Shown here in pieces: positions 28,937 to 38,352 of a stretch of 64,000 nucleotides of DNA; position 1 is the first letter of the stretch; every line of letters starts with the position of its first letter. The DNA is taken from the NCBI GenBank assembly GCA_008363385.1, contig RHKY01000009.1:1-64000 (forward strand), given 5' to 3'. Below the pieces are notes generated by a model. It saw nothing but the letters and a program-made list of their open reading frames with translations. It did no database searches and was not told the origin of the DNA. This DNA is from Acidobacteriota bacterium. GTDB taxonomy: Bacteria > Acidobacteriota > Thermoanaerobaculia > UBA5066. Both the position numbers and the translations under genes were made by a program.

Positions 28937-29692
28937 GTGCGGATCCGGCTCGACTTGGCCTACCTTGGGACCCGGTTCGAAGGGTGGCAGGCCCAGGAGA
29001 CGGAACGGGGCGGGGAGCGGCCGCGAACCGTCCAGGGAGTCCTGGAGCAGGCCCTCCTCGCGGTCTCGGGGGTGCCCGTCCGGATCCACGGGGCCGGACG
29101 GACCGACGCCGGGGTCCACGCGGAGGGACAGGTCGCCCACTTCGACGTTCCGGAGGGCGCCCGCCGGATTCCGCTCGCGGGCCTGACGCGGGCCCTGAAC
29201 GACCGGCTTCCGGAGGACGTCCGGGTCACGGAGGCGTCGGTCGCGGAGCCCGGCTGGCACGCGCGCTTCTCGGCGAGCGGGAAGGTCTACCGGTATCGCC
29301 TCCGTCGGGGGCTCTTCCTCCCGCCCCACGCGGGGCTCGTCGAGGCGCTGGCCCGGGAACGGCTCGACGTCGAGGCGATGCGGCTGGCCGCGTCCGCCCT
29401 CGTCGGCCGCCGGGACTTCGCGCGCTTCCGTGTCACGGGGGGAGGAGTGGAGTCGACGGTGCGCTCGCTCCGGAGGCTGGACGTGACCGAGGAGGGACCG
29501 GTCCTCGTCGTCACGGCCGAGGCCGACGGGTTCCTCCGAGGGATGGTGAGGCGCCTCGTCGGCACCCTCCGGGAGGCCGGCCGGGGGCGCTTCCCGCCCC
29601 CCTCCGCGTACGAGAACGCGGGACCGACAGCACAGGCGCGGGGGCTGACGCTCGCGGAGGTCCTCTACCCGCCGGGCGCGGGGGCCCGCTGA
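28937..29692 (+). CDS. truA: tRNA pseudouridine(38-40) synthase
   Basis: 251 residues from GTG at 28937 (GGAGGGACGC upstream; a GTG at 28910 would add nine residues). The N-terminus IRLDLAYLGTRFEGWQ is the TruA start. The catalytic Asp lies in GRTDAGVHA. Later landmarks are DFARFRVTGGGVESTVRS and FLRGMVRRLVGTL, also typical. It modifies positions 38-40 in the anticodon stem of many tRNAs. It is followed by uppS after 81 nt. Confidence 0.93.
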   Translation: MRIRLDLAYLGTRFEGWQAQETERGGERPRTVQGVLEQALLAVSGVPVRIHGAGRTDAGVHAEGQVAHFDVPEGARRIPLAGLTRALNDRLPEDVRVTEASVAEPGWHARFSASGKVYRYRLRRGLFLPPHAGLVEALARERLDVEAMRLAASALVGRRDFARFRVTGGGVESTVRSLRRLDVTEEGPVLVVTAEADGFLRGMVRRLVGTLREAGRGRFPPPSAYENAGPTAQARGLTLAEVLYPPGAGAR

Positions 29693-29722
29693 GGGGTGCC
29701 TCGCCGGCCGCGAGGAGGGGGC

Positions 29723-29728
29723 TAGAAT
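29723..29728 (+). promoter_or_regulatory. -10 element upstream of uppS
   Basis: A TAGAAT hexamer lies 45 nt before the uppS ATG and could start the uppS-cdsA-dxr-rseP transcript. The -35 is not clear. Confidence 0.35.
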
Positions 29729-29773
29729 AAAAGGTTCGGGCGTCCGGATCCCCGTGCCGGGCGCCGTCCGCGC

Positions 29774-30601
29774 ATGATCGACAAGGACGCCATCGCCAGG
29801 ACCCAGACCCCGGAGCGGGAGCTGCTCGACCGGCTCGACCTCGCCCGCCTCCCGAGGCACGTCGCCGTGATCATGGACGGCAACGGCCGCTGGGCGCGCG
29901 CGCGGAGGCTCCCCCGCGTCGAGGGCCACCGTGCCGGGATCGACTCCGTCCGGGCGACGGTGGAGACCGCCGCGCGCCTGGAGCTGGGCGCGCTGACCCT
30001 CTACGCCTTCTCCACGGAGAACTGGAAGCGCCCGCGGCTCGAGGTGCTGACCCTCATGGCCCTCCTGAAGGAGTTCCTGAGGAAGGAGCTCTCGACCCTG
30101 CGGCGCCACGACATCCGTTTCCAGGTCGTCGGGAGGCTCTCGGGGCTCGACCCCTCCGTGCAGTCCGCCCTCCGCGAGGCGATGGACGCCACGGCCTCGG
30201 GCCGCGGCCTCCTCTTCAACGTGGCGCTCAACTACTCGGGGCGCGTCGAGATCGCGGACGCGGCGCGCCGGATCGCCGAGGAGGTCGCGCGCGGGTCGCT
30301 CTCCCCGGACGAGGTGAACGAGGCCGCCGTGGCCGGGCGGCTCTACACCGCGGGAACGCCCGACCCGGACCTCCTCATCCGGACGAGCGGCGAGCTGAGG
30401 GTCTCGAACTTCCTCCTCTGGCAGATCGCCTACTCGGAGATCCACGTCACCCCGGTCCTCTGGCCGGACTTCCGCTGCCGGAACTTCCTGGAGGCGCTCC
30501 TCGACTACCAGAGCCGCGAGCGCAGGTACGGAGGCGTCCTGGAGCCGGACCACCCGGCCGAGGCCGGAGGCGAGCCACGCCCCGCGGCGGCCGCGCGGTG
30601 A
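29774..30601 (+). CDS. uppS: isoprenyl transferase (undecaprenyl diphosphate synthase)
   Basis: 275 residues. The catalytic start VAVIMDGNGRWA contains the conserved Asp. LYAFSTENWKRP and LLIRTSGELRVSNFLLWQIAYSE are signature regions of cis-prenyl transferases. It adds isopentenyl units to farnesyl diphosphate to make the C55 lipid carrier for cell-wall and polysaccharide synthesis. It heads a run with cdsA, dxr and rseP, an arrangement found in many bacteria. A 20-residue Ala/Pro tail is unusual but harmless. Confidence 0.95.
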   Translation: MIDKDAIARTQTPERELLDRLDLARLPRHVAVIMDGNGRWARARRLPRVEGHRAGIDSVRATVETAARLELGALTLYAFSTENWKRPRLEVLTLMALLKEFLRKELSTLRRHDIRFQVVGRLSGLDPSVQSALREAMDATASGRGLLFNVALNYSGRVEIADAARRIAEEVARGSLSPDEVNEAAVAGRLYTAGTPDPDLLIRTSGELRVSNFLLWQIAYSEIHVTPVLWPDFRCRNFLEALLDYQSRERRYGGVLEPDHPAEAGGEPRPAAAAR

Positions 30602-30623
30602 CGGCGCTCCTCGCGCCCGGTTC

Positions 30624-31442
30624 GTGGAGGCCCCGCTGAAGTACCAGCGCGAGCTGACCGCCCTCGTCCTGATCCCTGCCGTGCTGGCGATCCTGGTCGC
30701 CGGCCCCGTCTGGGCCTTCGCGCTCCTCGTCGGCCTGGCCGCGGGCCTCGCCCTCGTCGAGTTCCACCGCCTCCTCTCGGGATCGGGCCTCGCGGTGCCT
30801 CGGGCCGCGGGCGCCGCGCTCTTCGTCGCGGCGCTCGTCGCCACGTACCTCGGCAGCGCGCCCGCGCTCGTCGTCGTGACCGGCGCGGCGCTGGTCCTCC
30901 TCCCCGCCCTCGTCCTCTTCGCCAGGCCCCCCGTCGGGGTCCTCCTCGCGTCCTCGGCGACGGCGGTCTTCTCGACCCTGTACGTCTCGGCGGGGGCGTC
31001 GGCGGCCGTGGCCCTCCGGCAGATCGGCTGGAAGCCGGTCCTCTTCCTCCTCGCGGTCGTCTGGGCCGGCGACTCCGCCGCCTACTACGCGGGGCGCCGG
31101 TGGGGCCGCCGGAAGCTGGCGCCCGTCGTCAGCCCCAAGAAGAGCTGGGAGGGGTTCTGGGGCCAGATCGCGGGCGGGGCTCTGGCCGGCTCCGGCGCCG
31201 GGGCGCTCGCCTCGGGCGCCACGGGCGCGCTCCTCGGGGGTGCCGCGGGCGCCCTCCTCTCCGGGGTGGCCGTCGTCGGGGACCTCGTGGAGTCGACCTT
31301 CAAGCGGAGCCTGGACGTGAAGGACTCGGGCGGCCTCCTGCCGGGGCACGGCGGCCTCCTCGACCGGCTCGACTCGCTCCTCTACTCGGCCCCGGTCCTG
31401 CTCGGGCTCTGCCTGACCCCGGCGGGGAGCTTCCTCCGGTGA
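30624..31442 (+). CDS. cdsA: phosphatidate cytidylyltransferase
   Basis: 272 residues from a GTG. About eight hydrophobic segments. The CdsA signature near the C-terminus is VSPKKSWEGFWGQIAGG, then VGDLVESTFKRSLDVKDSG and LLPGHGGLLDRLDSL. It makes CDP-diacylglycerol from phosphatidate and CTP at the inner membrane, the branch point for phospholipids. It lies 22 nt after uppS, and its stop overlaps the dxr start (GTGA). Confidence 0.92.
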   Translation: MEAPLKYQRELTALVLIPAVLAILVAGPVWAFALLVGLAAGLALVEFHRLLSGSGLAVPRAAGAALFVAALVATYLGSAPALVVVTGAALVLLPALVLFARPPVGVLLASSATAVFSTLYVSAGASAAVALRQIGWKPVLFLLAVVWAGDSAAYYAGRRWGRRKLAPVVSPKKSWEGFWGQIAGGALAGSGAGALASGATGALLGGAAGALLSGVAVVGDLVESTFKRSLDVKDSGGLLPGHGGLLDRLDSLLYSAPVLLGLCLTPAGSFLR

Positions 31443-32644
31443 GCGCCGGGGCTCCGCGCCGGCTGGCGCTCCTGGGGGCGACGGGCTCGATCGGCCGCTC
31501 GGCGTTGTCGGTCGTCGAGGCCTTCCCGGACCGCTTCCGCGTCGTCTCGATGTCGGCGGGAAGGAACGTCGAGGCGCTCCTGCCGGCGATCTCGGCCTGC
31601 CGCCCCGCGCTCGTCTCGGTCAGCCGGCGGGAGGACGCCGAGCGCCTCCGCGCCGAGTTCCCGGGGCTCCGCGTCGGCTGGGGCGAGCAGGGGCTCGTGG
31701 ACGTGGCCACGTGCGAGGAGGCCGACGTCGTCCTCGGTGGGGTCGTCGGGTCCGCGGGGCTCCTCCCGGCCCTCCAGGCGGTGCGGCTCGGGAAGACGCT
31801 CGCGCTGGCGAACAAGGAGGTCCTCGTCGTCGGGGGCGAGCTGGTGATGGAGGCCGCCCGCGCCTCGGGAGCGGCCGTCCTGCCGGTCGACTCCGAGCAC
31901 TGCGCCCTCCACCAGGCGCTCCGCTCCGGGGCGCCCGATGAGGTCCGCCGCCTGGTCCTGACCGCCTCCGGGGGCCCCTTCCGGACCCGCCCGCTCGACA
32001 CGTTCGCCGGCATCACGGTCGAGGACGCGCTGGCCCACCCGACCTGGAGGATGGGGCCGAAGATCACGGTCGACTCGGCGACCATGATGAACAAGGGGCT
32101 CGAGGTGATCGAGGCCCGCTGGCTCTTCGACGTCCCGGGCTCACGGATCGACGTCGTGATCCACCCGCAGTCGATCGTCCACTCGATGGTCGAGTGGGTC
32201 GACGGCTCGGTCGTCGCGCAGCTGTCGCCGAACGACATGCGGTTCCCGATCCTCTACGCGCTGACGCACCCCCGCCGGATCGAGACGCCGCTCCCGAGGC
32301 TCGACCTCCTCTCCCTCGGCCGCCTCGACTTCGCCCCGCTCGAGGAGGCACGCTACCCGGCCGTGAAGCTGGCCTACGCGGCCCTCGAGGCCGGGGGGTC
32401 GGCCCCGGCCGCCCTGAACGCAGCCAACGAGGTCGCCGTGGCGGCCTTCCTCGACGGCCGGATCCCGTTCGGGGCCGTCGTGGAGGCGACCGCCCGGGTC
32501 CTCGACCGTCACGACGTGACGCCCCTGACGACCGTCGAGGAGGCCCTCCTGGTCGACACCCGGGCCCGCCGGGAGGCCGAGGCCCTCCTCCCGGAGCTCG
32601 CTCGGGGCTCGACGACCCCAACCCGGCCGGGCTTTCCGGAGTAA
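31439..32644 (+). CDS. dxr: 1-deoxy-D-xylulose 5-phosphate reductoisomerase
   Basis: 401 residues from GTG at 31439, which overlaps the cdsA stop. The NADPH-binding N-terminus is LALLGATGSIGRSAL. ANKEVLVVGGELV and LPVDSEHCALHQAL hold the metal-binding Asp/Glu region. TASGGPFR and MGPKITVDSATMMNKGLEVIEARWLF complete the Dxr signature. It catalyses the first committed step of the MEP isoprenoid pathway, which supplies the neighbouring uppS and the squalene/phytoene synthase at 52099. Confidence 0.95.
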   Translation: MSAGAPRRLALLGATGSIGRSALSVVEAFPDRFRVVSMSAGRNVEALLPAISACRPALVSVSRREDAERLRAEFPGLRVGWGEQGLVDVATCEEADVVLGGVVGSAGLLPALQAVRLGKTLALANKEVLVVGGELVMEAARASGAAVLPVDSEHCALHQALRSGAPDEVRRLVLTASGGPFRTRPLDTFAGITVEDALAHPTWRMGPKITVDSATMMNKGLEVIEARWLFDVPGSRIDVVIHPQSIVHSMVEWVDGSVVAQLSPNDMRFPILYALTHPRRIETPLPRLDLLSLGRLDFAPLEEARYPAVKLAYAALEAGGSAPAALNAANEVAVAAFLDGRIPFGAVVEATARVLDRHDVTPLTTVEEALLVDTRARREAEALLPELARGSTTPTRPGFPE

Positions 32645-32653
32645 GAGACGCGA

Positions 32654-34003
32654 ATGCAGATCCTCGAATACGCGATCGTCGCCCTTTTCAGCCTCTCGTT
32701 CCTGATCTTCTTCCACGAGGGGGGCCACTTCGCGGTGGCCAAGCTCTTCCGCTTCCCGGTGGAGGTCTTCTCCCTCGGGTTCGGCAAGCGCCTCTTCGGG
32801 TTCCGAAGGAAGGAGACGGACTACCGGGTCTCGATGATCCCGCTCGGCGGGTACGTGAAGGTCGTGGGGCTCGGCCCCGACGAGAGCGACGTGGTCGAGG
32901 GCGCCTCGGCGCCGGCTCCGACGACGATGGGCCCTCGCTGGCAGCGCCTCCTGATCCTCTTCGCCGGGCCCGCCGTGAACCTCGTCCTGGCCGTCGCGCT
33001 GACCGCGGGGGCGTTCCTCGTCGGGCGCGAGGTGCCGAAGTACAAGGGCGAGGCCCCGGTCGTCACGGTCGTCGACCCCGGAAGCCCCGCCGAGGCCGCC
33101 GGGATCCTGGCGGGGGACCGGATCCTGACGCTGCGCGGCAAGCCGGTCTCGACGTGGGAGGAGGTCCAGATCCAGCTCGCGCTGGCCTCCGGCGAGCGGA
33201 TCGCTGTCGGCGTCGAGCGCGCCGGACAGAGGCTCTCCCTCGAGATCGTGCCGACCCCGAAGACGAAGGAGCAGAAGACCTACGACATCGGCTACACGGG
33301 CCTGAACCCGCACGTCCCGGCCGTCGTCCACACGGTGGTGAAGGGGTACCCGGGGGAGAAGGCGGGGCTCAAGGTGGGCGACCGGATCGTCTCGATCGAC
33401 GGCAAGCCGGTCGTCCTCTACTTTCAGGTCGTCCACCAGATCAAGGAGGCGACCGCCGGCTTCGAGAAGACGGGGTCGCGGGCGCTCGAGGTGGTCGTCG
33501 AACGAGACGGGTCCCGTCTGACCCTGCCGATCGTCCCCCGAAAGGAAGGGGACGCATGGAAGATCGGCTTCACGCCCTTCTACGAGACCGTCCGCGTGAG
33601 GCTCGGCCTCGCCGCCGCGGTCGTGGCCTCCTGGAACGAGACGGTTCAGCAGGCCCGGCTGACGTTCACGACCGTCGGACGGATGCTCCAGCTGAAGGGC
33701 TCCGTCCGCCAGCTTTCCGGTCCGATCGACATCGCGAAGTTCTCCGGCGAGGCGGCGCGCGCGGGACTGGGCGAGTATCTCGGCTTCATCGGGATGCTCT
33801 CGCTCCAGCTCGGGCTCCTGAACCTCCTCCCGATCCCCCTCCTGGACGGGGGCCAGATCCTGATCCTCCTCCTGGAGTCGGCCGCTCGCCGGGACTTCTC
33901 CCTGAAGCTCAAGGAGCGGCTCCTGCAGGCGGGCTTCGTCTTCCTCGTCCTCCTGATGGTGACGGTCCTGGCCTTCGACGTCCTGAAGAACCTCGGGATG
34001 TAG
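32654..34003 (+). CDS. rseP: site-2 zinc metalloprotease RseP
   Basis: 449 residues. The zinc motif HEGGH lies in the first membrane segment (FLIFFHEGGHFAVAK). Two PDZ domains follow (about 125-200 and 215-290; SPAEAAGILAGDRIL and GEKAGLKVGDRIV). The LDG motif is near the C-terminus (IPLLDGGQILILLLE). It cleaves transmembrane substrates such as anti-sigma factors. It follows dxr by 9 nt. It ends four bases from the convergent nfo gene, with no visible terminator. Confidence 0.94.
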   Translation: MQILEYAIVALFSLSFLIFFHEGGHFAVAKLFRFPVEVFSLGFGKRLFGFRRKETDYRVSMIPLGGYVKVVGLGPDESDVVEGASAPAPTTMGPRWQRLLILFAGPAVNLVLAVALTAGAFLVGREVPKYKGEAPVVTVVDPGSPAEAAGILAGDRILTLRGKPVSTWEEVQIQLALASGERIAVGVERAGQRLSLEIVPTPKTKEQKTYDIGYTGLNPHVPAVVHTVVKGYPGEKAGLKVGDRIVSIDGKPVVLYFQVVHQIKEATAGFEKTGSRALEVVVERDGSRLTLPIVPRKEGDAWKIGFTPFYETVRVRLGLAAAVVASWNETVQQARLTFTTVGRMLQLKGSVRQLSGPIDIAKFSGEAARAGLGEYLGFIGMLSLQLGLLNLLPIPLLDGGQILILLLESAARRDFSLKLKERLLQAGFVFLVLLMVTVLAFDVLKNLGM

Positions 34004-34007
34004 GTCG

Positions 34008-34901
34008 TCAGCGCCCGCGCGGCGCCTTCCTCCGGGCGAGGCGGCGCAGGAGGGCGAGGCCTTCGCGGTCCCAGAGGCCCGCCTCGTCCTTGGGCGTCTC
34101 CAGGATCTTCGGGACCTCCGCGAGCGCCGGCTCGTTCATCAGGTTCCAGAAGCCGGCCTCGCCGATGGCGCCCCGGCCGATCCGCTCGTGGCGGTCGACG
34201 CGGCAGCCGCGCTCCTTCTTGGAGTCGTTGGCGTGGACGACCCGGATCCGGGAGAGCCCGAGCGTCCGGTCGGCCTCGTCGACGAGGCGCCTCCAGCCGT
34301 CCCGCGAGACCACGTCGTACCCGGCAGCGTGGACGTGGCAGGTGTCGAGGCAGAAGGCGACCCGGTCCTTGGCGTCGGCGCGTCGCCGCATCTCGGCGAG
34401 CTGGGAGAGCTCGTGCCCGAGGCAGGCGCCCTGCCCCGCGGCGGTCTCGAGGAGGACCTCGACCCCCGTCTCGGCGCGCGAGAGGGCCTCGTCGAGGCCC
34501 CGGGCCACGCGGTCCATCCCGGCCTCCTCGCCGTCGCCCATGTGCGACCCCGGGTGGAGGACGAGGTGCGGGATCCCGGTGGCCGCGCACCGGGCGATCT
34601 CGTCGACGAGGGCGGTCACGGAGCGGGCCCGCACGACGGCGTCGGAGGAGGCGAGGTTGATCAGGTACGCCGAGTGCGACACGAGCGAGGAGATCCCGGC
34701 CTCGGCGGCGGCGGTCCGGAAGACCGAGGCCTCCTCGCCGGAGATCGGCTTGCCCGCCCACTGGTTGGAGCTCTTCGTGAAGACCTGGAGCGCCCGGCAG
34801 CCGGCCGCGACGGCCCGCTCGACGGCGCGGGGGAGCCCGCCGGCCGCGCTCATGTGCGCGCCGACGAGCGGCCCGGCGCCGGGACGCGCCGGGCGGCTCA
34901 C
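34008..34901 (-). CDS. nfo: endonuclease IV (AP endonuclease)
   Basis: 297 residues of a TIM-barrel zinc enzyme. Signature regions: GAHMSAAGGL near the start, FTKSSNQWAGKP, LVLHPGSHMGDG (metal His), LLETAAGQG (metal Glu), CLDTCHVHAAGYD, HANDSKKERGCRVDRHERIGRGAIG. It incises DNA at abasic sites in base excision repair. Its start overlaps the stop of the PHP-domain gene upstream, so the two are probably co-transcribed. Confidence 0.94.
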   Translation of the reverse strand: MSRPARPGAGPLVGAHMSAAGGLPRAVERAVAAGCRALQVFTKSSNQWAGKPISGEEASVFRTAAAEAGISSLVSHSAYLINLASSDAVVRARSVTALVDEIARCAATGIPHLVLHPGSHMGDGEEAGMDRVARGLDEALSRAETGVEVLLETAAGQGACLGHELSQLAEMRRRADAKDRVAFCLDTCHVHAAGYDVVSRDGWRRLVDEADRTLGLSRIRVVHANDSKKERGCRVDRHERIGRGAIGEAGFWNLMNEPALAEVPKILETPKDEAGLWDREGLALLRRLARRKAPRGR

Positions 34902-35827
34902 TCGTCGTTCCCCGCGAGCCCCTTCCTCAGGAATCGGCGCTTCAGGTTCCGCGACAGGGCGATCTGCTTGGCGTAGTTCAGCGACAGCACGGCGGCGGGG
35001 ATCCCGGAGGCCGCGATCGGCAGCGAGGCCATCGAGAGGAGGAAGTGGCGCGCCTTCTCCCGGGCCGTGAACTCAGGGTTGCGGAAGTCCGTGACCGAGC
35101 GGTAGTACTGCCCGAGCATCCGGTAGACGTCCCCCAGGACGTTCGTGAACCCCATCTCCGTCCCCCAGGTGAGGCACTCGCCCCTGCGGACGGAGTCGAG
35201 GAACTCCCGCCAGGTCGAGCCCGGCGCCATCGTGAAGACGGAGGCGATCGGGGGGTACGTGTGCGCGTCCGAGCCGCCCACGAGGGCGAGCGAGCCCTTC
35301 TTCCGCTTCGCGGCGGTCAGCAGGTCCTCGACGAGAGCGTTGTGCTGGTACGCCATCGACCCGTTCTTCACCTCGAAGACGTCGAAGAGGTTCAGCATCG
35401 TGGCGAAGAAGTCCTCGGGCGCCTGGCGCATCCGGTAGGACTGGAAGAGGTGGTTGGCCGAGTAGAGGAGGCTCTCGGCGCGCAGGTAGTCGACCAGATC
35501 GAAGATGTCCCGCCGCTTCCGCTCGATGACGGCGTGCTGGTGGCGCGTCAGGTCGAAGACGTTGACGTGGATCCGGTGGCCCGTCCTCGGGAAGTAGGTC
35601 TCCACCTCGACGGAGACGAAGAAGTCGGTGAGGTCCGGGTGGGCGTCCTGGAACCTCAGGCACCCCTCGATCGTGTCGTGGTCGGAGAACGTGACGAAGT
35701 CCATCCCGCGCGCCTTGGCGAGGCGGTAGACCTCCTCGGGCTCGTTGTACGAATCGTGGGAATTGGCGGCCCGGAAGTACTTGAAGATCGACGCGTTCGT
35801 GTGGACGTGGAGGTCGGCCCGCGCCAT
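34898..35827 (-). CDS. PHP-domain phosphoesterase-like protein
   Basis: 309 residues from the ATG at 35827. The PHP metal motif DLHVHTN starts at residue 5 and FVTFSDHDTIEGCLR follows; a VGGSDAHTYPP motif lies near residue 200. These give the His/Asp sites of the PHP fold. Later residues are helical with a hydrophobic stretch near 275. An in-frame ATG at 35929 would add 34 Pro/Arg-rich residues. The substrate is unknown; stand-alone PHP proteins include nucleotidases and phosphatases. It probably shares a transcript with nfo. Confidence 0.8.
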   Translation of the reverse strand: MARADLHVHTNASIFKYFRAANSHDSYNEPEEVYRLAKARGMDFVTFSDHDTIEGCLRFQDAHPDLTDFFVSVEVETYFPRTGHRIHVNVFDLTRHQHAVIERKRRDIFDLVDYLRAESLLYSANHLFQSYRMRQAPEDFFATMLNLFDVFEVKNGSMAYQHNALVEDLLTAAKRKKGSLALVGGSDAHTYPPIASVFTMAPGSTWREFLDSVRRGECLTWGTEMGFTNVLGDVYRMLGQYYRSVTDFRNPEFTAREKARHFLLSMASLPIAASGIPAAVLSLNYAKQIALSRNLKRRFLRKGLAGNDE

Positions 35828-36023
35828 CGGGAGCGCCGCGGTCTTCCTGGGCTGGCCGGGCGGGAGCGGCCCCCCACCGGGCACCAGACGCGGCCGGCGG
35901 CGGGCGGGCGGAGGGGGAGGGACGGCCATCCGCAGGGAGTCTCCTGTCCTGCCGGACCGGACGTCAAGCCGCTCGTGCTGGTAGAGTCCGCCCGGCGCCG
36001 GCCCGAGCCGGGAACGCCCCGCG

Positions 36024-36752
36024 ATGACAGGAGTCCTCGGCCGATTGGTGTACGCCCTCGTCCTGGCCGCCGTCCTGGTGGCGTCCGTCTGGATCTCGTT
36101 CTCGCGCTTCATCCTCGGGCGCTCGCTGGAGGTGCCGGACATGAGCCGCCTGAGCGTCGAGGAGGCCGTGACGCTGGCGGCCGCCCGCGGTCTGCGCGTC
36201 GTCCCCGACGCGGCGCGGGCCGACTACGACGAAGGGGTCGCCGCGCAGCGGATCCGCGGCCAGGTCCCCGCGGCGGGAACGGCCGTCAAGGCGGGGCAGA
36301 CGGTCCGCGTCTTCCTGTCGCTCGGCCCGCGGACGATCCGCGTCCCGGACCTCGGCGGCAGCCGCCCCCGGACCGCGGCCCTCGCCCTCGAGCGGGCGGG
36401 CCTGGCGGCGGGCGTGGTGAGCGCCGCCCGCGCGGACGGTCCGCCCGGGATCGTCGCCCAGGGCGTCGCCCCCGGAACGGTCACGACGCCGGGGACGCCC
36501 GTCGACGTCCTCGTCACCCGTGGCGCCCCCGAGGTCTCGTGGGTGATGCCGGACCTGATCGGACGCGACTTCGAACGGGTCCGTCTCGCCTTCGAGGCCC
36601 GTGGCTTCCGTCTCGGCGGAGTCCGGAGCCAGACGTACGAGGGCGCCGCGGCGGGGACGATCCTCCGGCAGTTCCCCCTCGCGGGCTACCCGGTGACGCT
36701 GAAGGACACCCTCTCTTTCGTCGTGGCGTCCACGGAGGGACCGGCGTCGTGA
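36024..36752 (+). CDS. membrane-anchored PASTA-repeat protein
   Basis: 242 residues. An N-terminal membrane segment (VYALVLAAVLVASVWISF) is followed by three PASTA repeats of about 65-70 residues, each opening with a VPD or MPDL motif (LEVPDMSRLS, IRVPDLGGSR, SWVMPDLIGR). PASTA repeats bind peptidoglycan or muropeptides and usually sit on Ser/Thr kinases or PBPs. Here they stand alone on a short anchor, with no kinase domain. The stop overlaps the rpe GTG. It likely acts in the periplasm at the cell wall. Confidence 0.85.
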   Translation: MTGVLGRLVYALVLAAVLVASVWISFSRFILGRSLEVPDMSRLSVEEAVTLAAARGLRVVPDAARADYDEGVAAQRIRGQVPAAGTAVKAGQTVRVFLSLGPRTIRVPDLGGSRPRTAALALERAGLAAGVVSAARADGPPGIVAQGVAPGTVTTPGTPVDVLVTRGAPEVSWVMPDLIGRDFERVRLAFEARGFRLGGVRSQTYEGAAAGTILRQFPLAGYPVTLKDTLSFVVASTEGPAS

Positions 36753-37417
36753 CCTCCGTCCGGGTCGCGCCCTCCCTCCTCTCGGCGGACTTCGGACGCC
36801 TGTCCGAGGCCGTCGCCGCGTGCGAGAGCGGCGGCGCCGACGCCATTCACTTCGACGTGATGGACGGACGGTTCGTCCCGAGCCTGACGGTCGGCCCGCT
36901 CGTCCTCCGGGCGCTCCGCAAGGAGACCCGTCTCCCCTTCGACGTCCACCTGATGATCGAGGAGCCGTTCCGGACCCTCGACCAGTACCTCGACGCCGGC
37001 GCCGCCCGCGTGTCGGTCCACGTCGAGGCCGAGCCCCACCTCCACCGCTTCGCCGCCCACGTCCGTTCCCGTGGAGCCTCTCCCGGCGTGGCCGTCAACC
37101 CCGGAACGTCCCTGGCGGCCCTCGACGAGGCCCTCGGGTTCGTCGACTTCGTCCTCGTCATGTCCGTCGACCCCGGGTGGGGCGGCCAGCCGTTCCTCCC
37201 GGCTGCCGTCGCGCGTGTGGCGCGACTGCGGGCCCAGGCCGAAGGGACCGGCCACGCGGTCGAGATCGCGGTGGACGGGGGGGTCGGGGTCGGCAACGCC
37301 GCCGCGCTGGCCGCCGCGGGGGCCCGCTTCCTCGTGGCCGGCTCGGCCGTCTTCGGGACGGGAGACGTCCCCCGGGCGATCGAGGACCTGAGGGCAGCGG
37401 CAGGGAGTTTGCCTTGA
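36749..37417 (+). CDS. rpe: ribulose-phosphate 3-epimerase
   Basis: 222 residues from GTG at 36749, overlapping the PASTA gene stop. SLLSADFGRL, HFDVMDGRFVPSLTVGP, DVHLMIEEP, VLVMSVDPGWGGQPF and VDGGVGVGNA are the metal- and substrate-binding regions of the TIM-barrel epimerase. It interconverts ribulose 5-phosphate and xylulose 5-phosphate. The stop overlaps or adjoins the start of the next gene, so the three genes 36024-38277 look co-translated. Confidence 0.95.
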   Translation: MTSVRVAPSLLSADFGRLSEAVAACESGGADAIHFDVMDGRFVPSLTVGPLVLRALRKETRLPFDVHLMIEEPFRTLDQYLDAGAARVSVHVEAEPHLHRFAAHVRSRGASPGVAVNPGTSLAALDEALGFVDFVLVMSVDPGWGGQPFLPAAVARVARLRAQAEGTGHAVEIAVDGGVGVGNAAALAAAGARFLVAGSAVFGTGDVPRAIEDLRAAAGSLP

Positions 37418-37437
37418 CGCGCCCGGAGAGCCTCCCG

Positions 37438-38277
37438 GTGTCATCCCGACGCCCCGCCCCCCGCCTCCTCCGGCTGCTGGCCGCCGTCCTGGCGCTGCCG
37501 CTCCTGGGCGCCGTCGGCGGGTGCAAGTCCGGCGACGCGGCGACGCGCCTGACGCGCGAGCTCCTCTCGATGCCGAAGGAGGAGGCCTACGCCCGGGGGG
37601 ACGCTCTCGTCAGCAAGCGGAAGTGGCAGCAGGGGCGCCAGTACCTCCGCTTCGTGTCGGAGAACTACGCCAACGACCCGATCGGCAAGCAGGCCGCGCT
37701 CCGTCTGGCCGATTCCTTCTACGAGGAGAAGACGGCGCTGGCGCTCCTGGAGGCGCAGGCGCGCTACCGGGACTTCCGGAACCGGTACCCGTCGCACCCG
37801 AAGGCGGACTACGCGCTCTTCCGGCTGGCGCAGTGCGCCGACCGCCAGGCCGAGCACCCGGAGCGCGACCAGACGAACACCCGCACGGCGGCCTCGAGCT
37901 ACCGCGAGGTCCTGCAGGCCTATCCCGACTCGCCCTACTCCCTGGAGGCCCGGGCGCGCCTGAAGGCGATGAGGAACCTCCTCGCCGAGCACGAGTTCCG
38001 CGTGGCCCACTTCTACGTGAACCGCCGTCTCTGGAAGGCGGCTGGCCTGCGCTTCACCGGCCTTCTCCGGGCCTACCCGGACTACGACAAGATGGAGCGG
38101 ACCCTCTTCGAGGCGGGTCTCGTCGAGCTCAAGCTCGGGCGGGAGGAGGACGCGCTGGCGCTCTGGAACCGGCTGGCGCAGGACCACCCGAAGAGCGCCC
38201 TCCTCCGGAAGATCCCGAAGTCCCACCGGGGGATGCTGGCGCCGAAGACGGCGGAGGCGGAGCGGGCCGGGGGCTGA
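37438..38277 (+). CDS. BamD-like outer-membrane assembly lipoprotein with TPR repeats
   Basis: 279 residues from the GTG at 37438, which has GGAG upstream; a TTG at 37414 overlapping the rpe stop is the alternative. The signal peptide ends with a lipobox (GAVGGC). The rest is TPR-like helical repeats, with pairs such as AYARGDALVSKRKWQQGRQ and SSYREVLQAYPDSPYS, in the order seen in BamD/YfiO. BamD belongs to the outer-membrane beta-barrel insertion machine. It supports a diderm envelope. Length and repeat number agree with BamD, but no BamA is in the window. Confidence 0.75.
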   Translation: MSSRRPAPRLLRLLAAVLALPLLGAVGGCKSGDAATRLTRELLSMPKEEAYARGDALVSKRKWQQGRQYLRFVSENYANDPIGKQAALRLADSFYEEKTALALLEAQARYRDFRNRYPSHPKADYALFRLAQCADRQAEHPERDQTNTRTAASSYREVLQAYPDSPYSLEARARLKAMRNLLAEHEFRVAHFYVNRRLWKAAGLRFTGLLRAYPDYDKMERTLFEAGLVELKLGREEDALALWNRLAQDHPKSALLRKIPKSHRGMLAPKTAEAERAGG

Positions 38278-38352
38278 CTCCGCGCCCCCCACCTTTCGGC
38301 CGCATGGGGTCCGGACCGCCGCCCGGTCGGAGGGCATCCGACGGCGGGACTT